Origin: Talinum fruticosum
Taxonomy: Eukaryota; Streptophyta; Magnoliopsida; Caryophyllales; Talinaceae
Length of the DNA: 64,000 nucleotides
Direction of reading: 5' to 3'
NCBI GenBank assembly: GCA_021018815.1
Contig: JAITYX010000009.1
Span: 7,132,501 to 7,196,500 of the forward strand
Every line of letters starts with the position of its first letter. Within the stretch, counting starts at the first letter, position 1. The notes beneath the pieces are model-generated. The model was given only the letters and a program-made list of their open reading frames with translations. It was not told the DNA's origin and did not search any database. Below are positions 46,386 through 56,100 of this stretch, one piece after another. Both the position numbers and the translations under genes were made by a program.

Positions 46386-49300
46386 ATGCAGTCCGCCATG
46401 AACGTCCATCACCAGCCCCGCGCCCTCTTCCTCAGCGGCGGCGCATCCCGCGTCTCCCGCCGCACCTCCTCTTTCTCTCTCCTCTCTCTCTCCACGTCAA
46501 CCTCCGCCACCTCCCGCATTCGCATGTCTCTCCGGGAAGACGGCCCGTCCGTGGCCGTCGTCGGAGTCACCGGCGCAGTCGGTCAGGAGTTCCTCTCCGT
46601 CCTCTCCGACCGCAACTTCTCTTATCGATCCATCAAGATGCTCGCCAGCAAGCGTTCCGCCGGCAAAGAGATGACCTTCGAAGGCCGGAGTTACGTCATC
46701 GAGGAGCTCACCGAAGACAGCTTCAATGGCGTCGACATTGCCCTCTTCAGCGCCGGCGGATCCATAAGCAAGCAGTTTGGGCCCGTGGCGGTGGAGAAGG
46801 GATCCATTGTTGTGGATAATAGCTCGGCATTTCGCATGGTGGAGGGTGTCCCGCTTGTTATTCCTGAAGTGAATCCTGAGGCTATGGAGGATATTAAGTT
46901 GGGGAAGGGGAAGGGCGCGCTTATTGCCAACCCTAATTGTTCGACTATTATTTGCTTGATGGCTACTACTCCTCTACACCGCCGTGCAAAGGTGAGGGGT
47001 TCTTTGAAGCATTTCTTTGTTTGTTTTTTCTAGAATTTGGATTGAGAATTGCATTTCTGTAGTTGTATTGGTCCTTTGGATTGTGTTCTGTATGAGATTG
47101 CTTCGGTGAAATTTGGACTGAATTTTCTATTTGATCAAAAAGATGAATTGCGCTATGGTTGATTTTGTGCAACATTGATTGGGTGAGGCTATGAAAGGAC
47201 CCTTTTTGAATCCTTTACGCCTTCTGTTGATATTTCGTTGGAAATAAAATGCTTGTTGCGTTGGAGTAAAATGTGCAAAAGAAATGATGCTGTTGATTCT
47301 CTTAACCCCCTCCTCCTCTCTCTATATTGATCCGAAAATCCATTCCATATCCAGTTGCGTACCTGGAACAGCCCATCGAGGCTGGGTGTGTGGGTTTAGA
47401 TGTAACATCCTTACCTCTGAATTGGGAGTTTTAGTTTACTCTAGATTAAAATATTGGTTGCTTACTATTCTACTGTGAAAAAGAAGTATGGAACAGTTTA
47501 ATGAAGATTTTGCTTTAATTTTAAAAACTGCCCAAAAAGTGATCTTTTCAACTGTCAAAAAAGCTGAACGTCTTGCCCCTTCTCGTTTTATGCTTGTTTG
47601 TTGGATAAGATTAAACTGTGTTTAGGGGATGACCTTTGATATGCTCTTAAAAGTAGTGCTTTGGCGAAAGTTTTATCAGCTTCTGTAATTATGTTTTCGA
47701 TTGTCATTTTTTTGTTGAGGCTTTTTTCCTTTTTTTTTTTTTTGGGGGGAGGGGGTTTCTTTTGTGTGGCATTGATTGGGTTTGGGTTACATTACATTAC
47801 AGTTACAAACAAAAGTGGCGAAGGCTCAATTTTGTCATTGTTTAGCATAAGTTTAGTCTCTTAAGAATAATCCTAGTGTTCAACAATCTGCAGCTTGCGT
47901 GATTGTCGAGTATTTGGTGCCTATATATCTGATTTTGGGACTCCTTTGTTACACATCAGGTTTACTGAGTAGCTAGTGCTTAGTAGTGACCACGTCTTTC
48001 TCCTTTTGTGCAGTCTCGTCTTTGTGCTTTAGCGGCATGGTTCGGCTTTGTCATATGACTCATATGGGACGTTTCATTCTATATAAATTTTGCAGGTCAC
48101 CCGGATGGTCGTGAGTACATACCAGGCAGCTAGTGGTGCTGGTGCTGCTGCAATGGGGAGCTTGAGCTGCAAACCCGTGAAGTATGCCAGAAGTCTTTTT
48201 AACTCTTTTTTGTTTAATTCTTGCATTTCGTTTCCCTACTATCGATAGTAAGAATAGAACCATTATTGTTGCTGATTCTTTCTTGTGCTAATTATGCTAT
48301 GCATCCTTATTCATGAAGGTTTTAGAAGGAAAGCCACCAACCTGCCAAATCTTTAAGCAGCAGGTATGTCTGTGTCTACTAACTTATGTGAATATATTTA
48401 TTTTTGATTGTCCAATTTATTGCTTAATTATTTGCTTTTATGCAGTATGCTTTTAATCTGTTCTCACACAATGCACCTATCCTTTCAAACGGTTACAATG
48501 AAGAGGAAATGAAATTAGTGAAGGAAACAAGGAAAATATGGGTGAGTGTTTTAAGTACCATATGATGATATCTGTTGCTTAATTACATCAGCTTTATTGC
48601 TTTGTAGTTGTGGCTTTTGTTTCTGCTTAATGTATTTGTATTTTGATCTTGGGATTTTTATGATGATGTTTCTTTTTTCTGTTGTAGAATGATGATAGTG
48701 TCAGAGTTACTGCTACATGTATAAGGGTTCCTGTCATGCGTGCACATGCGGAGAGTGTAAATCTTCAGTTTGAGCAGCCCCTTGATGAGGTAAAAATCAT
48801 TTTGTGATTTGAGTATTTATGCCCTTTTCCTTTTGACTTTCTGTATTATATGTTCTTAGTCAGATTCTTCACTTCATACATTACAAAAGAGAGATTCTGT
48901 TCCTATTCCGTAAGGTGGTGGTAAGACCATTCATATTCTCCATATCTAATTTTTGAACTCTCTTAGTAGAGTGAAGGACAGTATGCCACAATTGTGATAT
49001 ATGAGTGACCTAGTGAAAGTTTTTCTGAAAGATCTATGGTATAGCTGGCATTTCATTTGAATTAAGTGCTAATATTGCTCTGTCACAGCTGTTCAGCCTC
49101 GAGGCAGTCCTTGCCAGTATTGCTACTAATCATTTTATCCATTTTGTGCAAATAGGAAGGTATATGGGTGTACTCCATATTGTTCTATTACTTAGAAAAC
49201 ACCTTGGACCTCTGATTGTTTGCTGACTTGCTGTGACTGTTGTAAATAGCTCCTGACAACCAGCATCAGCCCCTTCTCATTTGCAGAATGATATCTGATA

Positions 49301-50608
49301 CCTAAATATAAACTTAATCTGGAATGTATTGAGGATATTTAGAGGTCATATCGTTGACCACCTGTCCTTAGACTTGTGTTAGCTTGCCATTTGTGCAATT
49401 TAATTTTTGTCTGAAATGCAAAAGCCTTGGAAGGTTCTGAAACATATGCACTGTGATGTTTCTGTTGGACCTTAAATTCAATAACATTTGTCTACTGCTC
49501 TAAAGTCTAAAGAAATAGTGGGGAATTGAGGCATTCTTTTTAGGGACTTCATCTGTCAGGACAATGGGCATAATTAAACAATAACATTTGTCTACTGCTC
49601 TGATGGTTTGCAGGTATATTTATCTGTCAAAATGGGGGCTAATTTGTTCCATGTTGGAGTAACCTTCAACTAGAAAACGGGAAATTCATCATTAATCTTG
49701 TTTGTAACCTTTTCTCAGAATTTGTACTTAAAAGCTTTTTAAAACGAAAAATTTTCATTGACACCCTTGAGGTTTTTGTAAATGTTTTATTTAACTCTCA
49801 ACTTTTTGAATTATTATTTACTTTCCTTCACATTTGTGTCAAATGATCTCAAGTCTCCAAAATTTCACCTTTGTGACAACAAGGAGGAGCTAGTATTGAT
49901 AATTTATGGCCATAATGATGACAACTTGTGGTTGGGATCTCACCGAAAATGGAAAATTTGAAACTTTTGAGAGGGAAGAGAGAGGAATGCGCATCATTAG
50001 TTGTCAGCAAATAAAGTTTTTTCTAAAACAGTAAGAACGCATTTTTGAGCCGAACAATGTGCAGAGTCCCTCGGATTGAGTTTTCCTACGGGGAAAGGTT
50101 CGTGGGTGCCAGGGGTTGGGTAGGGGAAAGGTGAGAAAAGAGAGCAATTTTTGTAATTTCAGTTTTTATGATAATTGGATGAAAATGTCAACGGGGTGAA
50201 ATAATAAATGAAGATTTATCTTGTTAAAACCATATTGCAGGACAAAGCAAGGGAGATCTTGAGGAATGCTCCTGGTGTGGTGGTGATAGATGACCGTGCA
50301 TCAAACCACTTCCCCACCCCCTTGGAAGTGTCCAACAAGGATGATGTTGCAGTCGGCAGGATAAGACGCGATGTCTCTCAAGACGGAGATAAAGGGTATA
50401 TGATTCCTGCACATTGAAATCCTTGCTATTGTATTCCTTTATCAAAACAAAAGAATAAAAAGAATTCCTTATTGTTGCATTTATACTTTCAATCCATTAA
50501 TCATTTGAAACTGGCGTTGTTTGCAGGTTAGATATATTCGTTTGTGGTGATCAAATACGCAAGGGCGCTGCACTTAATGCAGTGCAGATAGCGGAAATGC
50601 TGTTGTAA
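46386..50608 (+). CDS. ASD: Aspartate-semialdehyde dehydrogenase, plastid-targeted, seven exons, frameshift in exon 2
   Basis: The enzyme reduces aspartyl-4-phosphate to aspartate semialdehyde with NADPH, the branch point to Lys, Thr, Met and Ile in the plastid. Exons, all with GT-AG introns: 46,386-46,991; 48,096-48,181; 48,319-48,363; 48,446-48,541; 48,688-48,789; 50,241-50,395; 50,527-50,608. Residues 1-46 are Ser/Arg-rich and acid-poor, like a chloroplast transit peptide. The nucleotide-binding GVTGAVGQE starts at Gly60, the catalytic Cys185 lies in [20 protein letters not shown] opens exon 2, and the active-site His sits in [10 protein letters not shown] of exon 5. Full translation would be about 390 residues, near the plant length. 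Exon 2 is 86 bp where 87 is needed: after ATG the G run (48,155-48,158) is one base short, shifting the ELxxQTRE segment. This is a sequencing error or a disabling mutation. All other exons are intact, so a working allele is likely. Confidence 0.93.
46992..48095 (+). other. Intron 1 of ASD
   Basis: It runs from GTGAGG to TTTTGCAG, 1,104 bp, phase 0, between the AAG codon of RRAK and the GTC codon of VTRM. A T run followed by a G run lies near 47,728-47,756. The short open frames inside it are not conserved protein. Confidence 0.85.
48155..48158 (+). other. Frameshift site in ASD exon 2
   Basis: Four G follow the AT of the Met codon. One more base is needed for the frame to read on as GEL-ELQTRE and join exon 3 (VLEGKPPTC). 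Read as given, the exon ends in an unrelated peptide and then a stop. Confidence 0.8.
48790..50240 (+). other. Intron 5 of ASD, long, with repeat content
   Basis: It runs from GTAAAA to TATTGCAG, 1,451 bp, much longer than introns 2-4 and 6 (82-146 bp). It contains a 23-bp direct repeat (CAATAACATTTGTCTACTGC at 49,479 and 49,579, exactly 100 bp apart). A stretch at about 49,755-50,205 has ends that are roughly inverted (TTTTCATTGACACCC on the left, GGATGAAAATGTCAACGGGG on the right) and may be a small DNA element. Nothing coding is seen. Confidence 0.6.
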
Positions 50609-50816
50609 CTTGGCATTTGTTCCTGATTTTGTATTCTGTGTTGAAGTATATAAGGTCCGTAGCAAACTAATTTGCTTCACCAGTATTTTCCAGAAAATTT
50701 TGCCAATTAGCAAATTTGTAACCTGCTATACTGATCTTAGTGGTTTTGGCTTCATGAGGAATGAACCCTACTTTTTTTATTTTGTAACATGCTATATCTG
50801 CTGTTTGGTCCTCACC
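50609..50816 (+). other. 3' UTR and downstream flank of ASD
   Basis: A T-rich sequence follows the TAA stop. I find no canonical AATAAA in it, which is common in plants. The next recognisable feature is a TIR element starting near 50,817. Confidence 0.5.
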
Positions 50817-51712
50817 TATGTTAAGAGAACCGACTTGGTATCGATCTGGTCAGTAGATTGGGTTGATGGTTCGATCGGTTGGACAGTTTAGCTCGGATTA
50901 AACCGGTTGGCTTGCTTGATGGTTGAATCAGATTAGACTGGTCAAACCCGGTAAACCATGTGTGTGTATAAATATATGGGTAAACAATAAAGTTAACTCA
51001 ATCCATATTTATAAAAAAAAAGCCTTATCTGAAAAGCTTATCCAAACTTTAACTCAAAAAATTAAATTAACTCAAAAAATTAAAAAAATTTAATTTTTGG
51101 ACAAATTGTTTTTTTTTTTGTACCTTTTACCTCTTATAAAAATTTGAGCCTTTTTGACTCTTGAAAAACACAAAAAAACTCTAGCTACTGAGAGAGAGAG
51201 AGTTTGCCCATTTTCATAATCATCGTCAAGCAATCGGATGAAGGAGTTTGCCCATCCTCAATTAGTGACAAATTGGTAATGAATTAGAAGTTTGCCCATT
51301 GTCTCCTTTATATTTATTTGTATCAACTTACTCTCTCTACCCCCCTCTATAGAAGCTGTCTTATGTGTGGTGTTTTCTCCATACTTTAGCTAGACCTCCA
51401 CAGCAGGGGAAGAAGAGCCCTGAGCAAACACGAGTTACCATTGCCGATCGGCTAGTGCCACCGAGAGATAGCCGGAGAGAGAGGGAGGTTGTAGATCAAA
51501 GTAGCCGGATTTTTGGAAATTTTCTTTATTTTTTCTCTTAACATAAACTGAAAAATCCGGTCGAACCGTGGCTCGTCCGGGTCAAACGATACCCTGGTCC
51601 GATCCGATTGCTCAACGGTTGTGATGGCTCATATAAACCGTTTAACTCACCGAGTACCGATCCGACTGGTTCAACCAGCCGGTCCAGTTCGATTTTCGTA
51701 ACATAAGTCCTA
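50817..51712. mobile_element. TIR element (hAT- or Mutator-like MITE) downstream of ASD
   Basis: The left end reads TATGTTAAGAGAACCGACTTGG, and the right end read on the other strand TATGTTACGAAAATCGAACTGG. Behind them both arms are rich in ACCGG, GGTTGAACC and GATCCGA words (50,825-50,965 and 51,550-51,700) that pair with each other. The middle is AT-rich with a (GA)n run at 51,190. No transposase. I could not fix the target duplication, so the superfamily is uncertain. Confidence 0.5.
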
Positions 51713-51869
51713 ACTTGATCTTCCAAGCTATGAAATAGACATTTGGTTCGGTGAAAAATCATAAACGTCGTCGTTATTGTTAATAGGATTTTTAATAGGA
51801 TTTTTGGATGACAATAATCCCAATTTTGAAGCTCTTAGACGACAATAATGCTAACTTTTTTAAATTTCG

Positions 51870-52795
51870 GGACAATAGATTATGTTATGAGAATCGAATT
51901 GGCTAGTTCAATCAATTTACCCCAGGAGTTGGTCACTTTTTGGTCCAGTTATGCTTTAGCATGTTTAACTATTAAACCCGCCAAAAATGGCCAAAACCGC
52001 TCGACTTCGGTCACGGTTCAACCGAGCGAGTTTTGTTGAACCGAGGACTTTAATGCTATTAAGACCAATATTGTTAGCTCTTCTAATTATTCTTTGTAGA
52101 TGAGGCCAACATATGGAGAAATAAAGGTTGAAAATGGACGAAAAGAAGATCAATGAGAAAATGAGAGAGAAGTGAGACTAGTGATGGCAACGGATTGAAT
52201 TCGGGTCGATTTAAGGACTTCTTAATCCGATCCGATTAATAATCGGATCTAAAAGTCCGATTCGAATTTGATCCGACGGGGTGGACCTCCTATCCGGATC
52301 CGATCCGATTTGAATATGCTTAACTCGAATCCATACCCCGATCCGATTATTATTTTGCTAGGATATTTTTGTAGAGTAGAGGAGGAAGAGAAACAAAAAA
52401 GAAAAGAAAAGAAAAGAAAAGAAAAAGAAGGGCAATGAGTATCCGAGTGTTGAGGGTCAAAGGTGAGGTGAAAAAACCACAACGGCCAAAAGGAGGAGAA
52501 AATCATGTCAACTTTTTATATATACTCGTACAAAATGAAGAAATTAAGTGAGAGAGATGATTAGGCGAGCACCAAGAGGAGGAGCGCGAGAGGAGGTTGA
52601 CGGAGGATTGTTACGGCGATAGCTCGTGCTACAAGAACCGGACTAGACCGGCCAGTCAAACCTGGTTAGATGGGAACTAGTGAACTGTCCGGTCCGATCA
52701 TATAGTTTAACCTATTTGTAAGTTGAACCGGTCAAAATATGGTTTGGTCTGTTCGATTAGAAAACTCGGGGGTTTTTTCGGCCTTTAGCGGTTAA
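51870..52795. mobile_element. Second TIR element of the same type, with a nested repeat
   Basis: Left arm sequence around 51,885-52,045 (ATGTTATGAGAATCGAATTGG, GGTTCAACCGAGCG) and right arm sequence around 52,625-52,790 (GAACCGGTCAAAATATGG, TTCGATTAGAAAACTCGG) resemble the arms of the element at 50,817-51,712. Between them, 52,185-52,350 starts AGTGATGGCAACGGATTG and is dense in GATCCGATT words, which looks like a separate hAT-like insertion. A (GAAAA)n-like run lies at 52,396-52,425. No coding sequence. Confidence 0.4.
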
Positions 52796-52930
52796 CCTTA
52801 TTGAAAATCGGCAGCAGAGAAGGCATGGCGGTGCTATGACAAAGCATGCATGATTTTTAAAGGCTCGAATCTACCTCAATTAATAAAAAAGGAACGAAGG
52901 AAAAGTAGATAATTGAGAAAAATTCACATA

Positions 52931-53486
52931 TGTTTCGGGAGAAAAACTTGCTTGATGATGTGGTATGATGATTCGGAGGGAGAAAGGCTTTACTCGCTTC
53001 GGTTGCGAGGACGTGGCGCGATCGGATGGATTCCACACGACAGTCGCTGAACTTTCAAAAGGCGAAGCCTCGGGGCGGATCCCGGGAACGCCCCTCCGAC
53101 GCTCAAGTTAGTTTGATGAACTGAATGAGTGGATCGAGGAAATCTTCCTCGATGTGCGTGAAGGGAATTTCTCGGGATTTGCTTACCGAGTAAGGCTTTT
53201 GGGATTTGAGAGATTTTCCTAGAGAGGAAAGTGATAGGAGTTGGTGTTGTGAACTTATGAGCATGTGAACATATCCCTTGAGTGTAAAAGTTGGTGAGTA
53301 TTTATAGGGGAATTTTATAAATTTATCATGATTTAGGAGGAAACCCTAACCGTAATGGTCTTTGGGCTTTTACTTGACCCGTTAAGAGTAGGTTTGGGTT
53401 GATATCTCCGTTGTCCGACTAATTAAGCATATCCGACTAGTGACGTGGCGGGTGAGCTAGAAGCTGTCCGGAAAATACCCGAATCA
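52931..53486 (-). repeat. 3' LTR of the Tat element
   Basis: 556 bp, clearly similar to 63,392-63,945 over its length with scattered changes. It has a - strand TATA box (TATAAATAC) at 53,298-53,306. The PPT (- strand AGAAAGTGAGGGGCTAAA) follows at 53,487-53,504. Confidence 0.9.
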
Positions 53487-53577
53487 TTTAGCCCCTCACT
53501 TTCTACCTGCATACTTCCCGAGGTAGGTAGGTGGAATGTGGAGCCCACTCCAATATGCCTTTATACCCCTAAGTCCT

Positions 53578-53585
53578 TATAAATA
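53578..53585 (+). promoter_or_regulatory. TATA box of an antisense gene in the Tat element
   Basis: TATAAATA on the + strand, 86 bp before an ATG in context AAAGATGAG (53,664). The leader between them is CT-rich. Position and orientation fit a promoter that drives the gene at 53,664-54,231 against the direction of gag-pol. Grande elements are known to have an accessory gene transcribed from its own promoter in this region. Activity here is inferred. Confidence 0.5.
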
Positions 53586-53663
53586 GGGGATGACTTTAAA
53601 GGAGTTGGTAAGTTCTACTTTCCTCACTCGTTTGCTCATTCCTCTCTTTTTGCTTAAACAAAG

Positions 53664-54231
53664 ATGAGTCCTCGACCACTACCTGCTGATTATCAAAGGT
53701 TGTGCCCGGATTTTGATAAGGCGCAAGCGGAGGAGATAGCTCGTGCGACCTAGTGCCCCCACTATGTCATGGAAACTTTCTACCACTACCTTGTTTTGAA
53801 TGCGGGTGAGCATAAGTTCTTGAGTGCCGATGACTACGAGATGCTTTGGTCGACATTCAAACGTTATGACTGGGACTATCTCGAGGCTTGGGTGGAACGT
53901 AATCGTGAGCGATTTATTGACTTCCAGATGAGGCATTATAGGTCCTCGAGGAGCGATGCGGTCGGGGAGGTGCTACCTCAAGCACGGACTCTTCGCCTTA
54001 TCCTTCCTTGGAGAGTAGGAAGTCGGTTGATGGCCCTACATCCCATTATTTTCAAGGCCGAAGGGACTTGCCAAAGGTAAAAGGGGGACCTTCCTGCGGA
54101 AAAGAAGAGGAACCTCCCTGCGGAGAAGAAAAGGAACCTCCTTGCGGAGAAGAGGAGGAACCTTCCGAAGGAGAAGTGAGGTGGTGGCCATGGCTCTCCT
54201 TTCATCTAAGTAGTGTAACCGTAGTGTTGTA
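53664..54231 (+). pseudogene. Antisense accessory gene of the Tat element (gene23-like position), broken
   Basis: The ATG at 53,664 opens MSPRPLPADYQRLCPDFDKA. A TAG at codon 30 (53,751) interrupts it, and the same frame goes on through CPHYVMETFYHYLVLNAGEH, WSTFKRYDWDYLEAWVERNR and RFIDFQMRHYRSSRSDAVGE. After a frame change near 54,000 the C-terminus is an acidic repeat (three units of about 30 bp encoding CGEEKEPP-type peptides, 54,085-54,175), ending at the TAG at 54,229. Intact length would be roughly 185-190 residues. Size, location beside the 3' LTR and opposite orientation match the gene23 accessory gene of maize Grande, but I cannot confirm homology by sequence. No known domain is visible. 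Confidence 0.5.
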
Positions 54232-54535
54232 GCGTTGTATCTTGAATTTTAGACGCTTTTATTTCTCTTGTAATGGCGTGTTGCGCTTTCTTGTTCCAAT
54301 GAATGAACGAATGAATGAAATTTACTTTGCCAGCTTTGTTTCTCTTCGCTTGCTTATCCCGTTGTTGACGCTCTGTTCATGGTGAATGATTTTTACTTAA
54401 CCCCTTGAGGCTAAAGAGTGATTTCTTCGAGGAAGGCGAGTCTTCCCACGGTCCTGCTCGGGCTCTCGAGGCCTTCAAGCCCCTACGTATCCGAGGTTCA
54501 AAATGTGAGTTTGCCTATAGTGACCTTATTGCTGA
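54232..54535 (+). other. 3' flank of the antisense gene
   Basis: A T-rich stretch with GAATGAACGAATGAATGAAA near 54,300, a possible 3' UTR. No ORF is recognised. Confidence 0.35.
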
Positions 54536-55000
54536 TCTTCAACGCGACCTTTCGGCTCCGGAGGCTTGAAAGTGCTTGAGTGTAAATATCTCGTTAGGCA
54601 ACATCCCATGGAAAGCGCAACCTCCTAGCCTTAGGTTAGAAGTACGAGTGCCCATGACGGAATGGGTCTTTACCCGACCTCTCAATTCCCAAAGGTTTGA
54701 AAGTGCATGAGTCTCACCGGGGAACATCCCCGAAGACCGCAACCCCCAACCTCCTGTTGGGAGTGCGAGTGCCCATGACGGAATGGGTCTTTGCGCGACT
54801 TTTCAGCTCCCACGAGGCTTGGAAATGCATGGTTGTATGTCCTCTAAGGGGTATTCCCTTTATGGAGTTGGGAGTGCGATTTTTAGCTCCCGAAGGCTAA
54901 GTTATTGCTGAGCGTAACTCCGAAGGATGTCCCCTTGTGGAGGTGGAAACGCGACTTGTTAGCTCCCGGAGGCTAAGTCGTTACTCGACGTCGAGAGACA
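54536..55000. repeat. Tandem repeats in the 3' internal region of the Tat element
   Basis: A unit of about 110-120 bp is repeated about four times with decay. Landmarks are GCGAC-TT--AGCTCC (54,545; 54,665; 54,797; 54,952), GAGGCTTGAAAGTGC and GTGCCCATGACGGAATGGGT (54,647 and 54,768). Tandem arrays in this position occur in Grande-type Tat elements. Confidence 0.72.
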
Positions 55001-56100
55001 TTTGGGCTTCGAAATCGTATGTTTCGTTGCGGAGATTTTTGCGAACTTGCACGATTTTAAAGTTTAATTTTTATTATTTTTCCAACCCTTGGCGACTCCC
55101 AACTCCGAACAACGACAATAACTCATACTATACTCAAAAACGTTCTAAAAAACTTGCCCCAAGACCAACTTCACCCGGACCGAGGTTTCCACCCGGCTCC
55201 TCTCTCACTTGGGCCCAAACTCAACCCCTCTTCTCTCTCGCTGAACCGCCTAACACTCTCTCACCCGGGTCCACACTCAGCTGTTCCCTCTCTCTTCGGC
55301 TGGCGCCGGCACTCGGCGCAATCTCTCCTCGCTGCACTCTCTCTCCTGCTGCACTCTCTCTCCTGCTGCTCCCTCTCTCTTGCTTGCTCTCGCTGCTTGT
55401 TGCTCCTGGATCCGGCGACCGATCCTCTCGCCCGACCGCCTCGAACCCAACCCTTGCGCTTAGCCCCCTTCCTCTCTCGCGCACTCCCTCTTAGGTAACT
55501 CTCTCTCCTCCCTCGCCCCACCCCTGCTCCCCCTCCCCGCCCGGACCCGACCACCTTTCCCTCCCCCTCTCCCTCACTCTCTTGCGCACTCTCTCTCTCA
55601 CCCTCTCTCTGTCTTGGTCGCGCAGACCGAAGTCGCACCTCCACCCCGGCTCACCCTCCCGACCTCCGGACCCGACCCCTCTTCCCGATCCCTCTTCCCG
55701 TCCTCCATTACCGAGCCCTCCCCTCAATTTTCCATTTTTTAATTTAATTTTCTACTTGAGCGGGAAATTTGAAAATTTTTAATTCGAATTTTTAAATTCG
55801 GTCTTGTGCGAGGAGACGGTGCGACTCCAGCTGATTCGACTAACTAGGGAGGGGCTCTGTATAACCCGCCTCTTGCGGCTCCCTTCAATTATTCATAAAA
55901 TAAGTCTCAAAGTGAGAGAGAGAGAGCACTTTGGAGGAGCCTTCAAGCGAGATTTGGGCATTCAACGTCTTCATTCGATCTTCAAGGTATACCTTCGAAT
56001 CACCTTCTTGTAGTTTGAATATTCAAGTATATGCATGCTTTAGAATAATGGGTAGGTCCAAGGATTCCGTTGCGGACCGAGTATGATAGTTTATCGAGCA
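55001..56100 (+). other. PBS-like motif, pyrimidine-rich tract and possible leader
   Basis: At about 55,089-55,101 the + strand reads TTGGCGACTCCCA, resembling an Ogre/Tat PBS. It is followed by a strongly CT-rich tract (55,190-55,735), then an AT-rich part and a stretch with a (GA)n run at 55,912-55,926 and a possible splice donor CAAGGTATACC at 55,983. This could be the leader of the antisense gene to the right, or the start of a separate + strand element. Open frames in the CT tract, on both strands, are rich in Ser/Leu/Pro or Arg/Glu/Gly and look like composition effects. Confidence 0.4.

Noticed and set aside
45746..46399. - strand ORFs upstream of ASD
   Set aside because: They come from GA/CT-rich sequence within the hAT-like element and the CT-rich ASD leader. 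No family resemblance.
47661..47864. + strand ORF within ASD intron 1
   Set aside because: Lies between well-supported splice sites and is T-rich with no conserved motif.
55221..55727. Long - and + strand ORFs rich in Arg/Glu/Gly or Ser/Leu/Pro
   Set aside because: Composition effect of a pyrimidine-rich tract. No domain or conserved motif.
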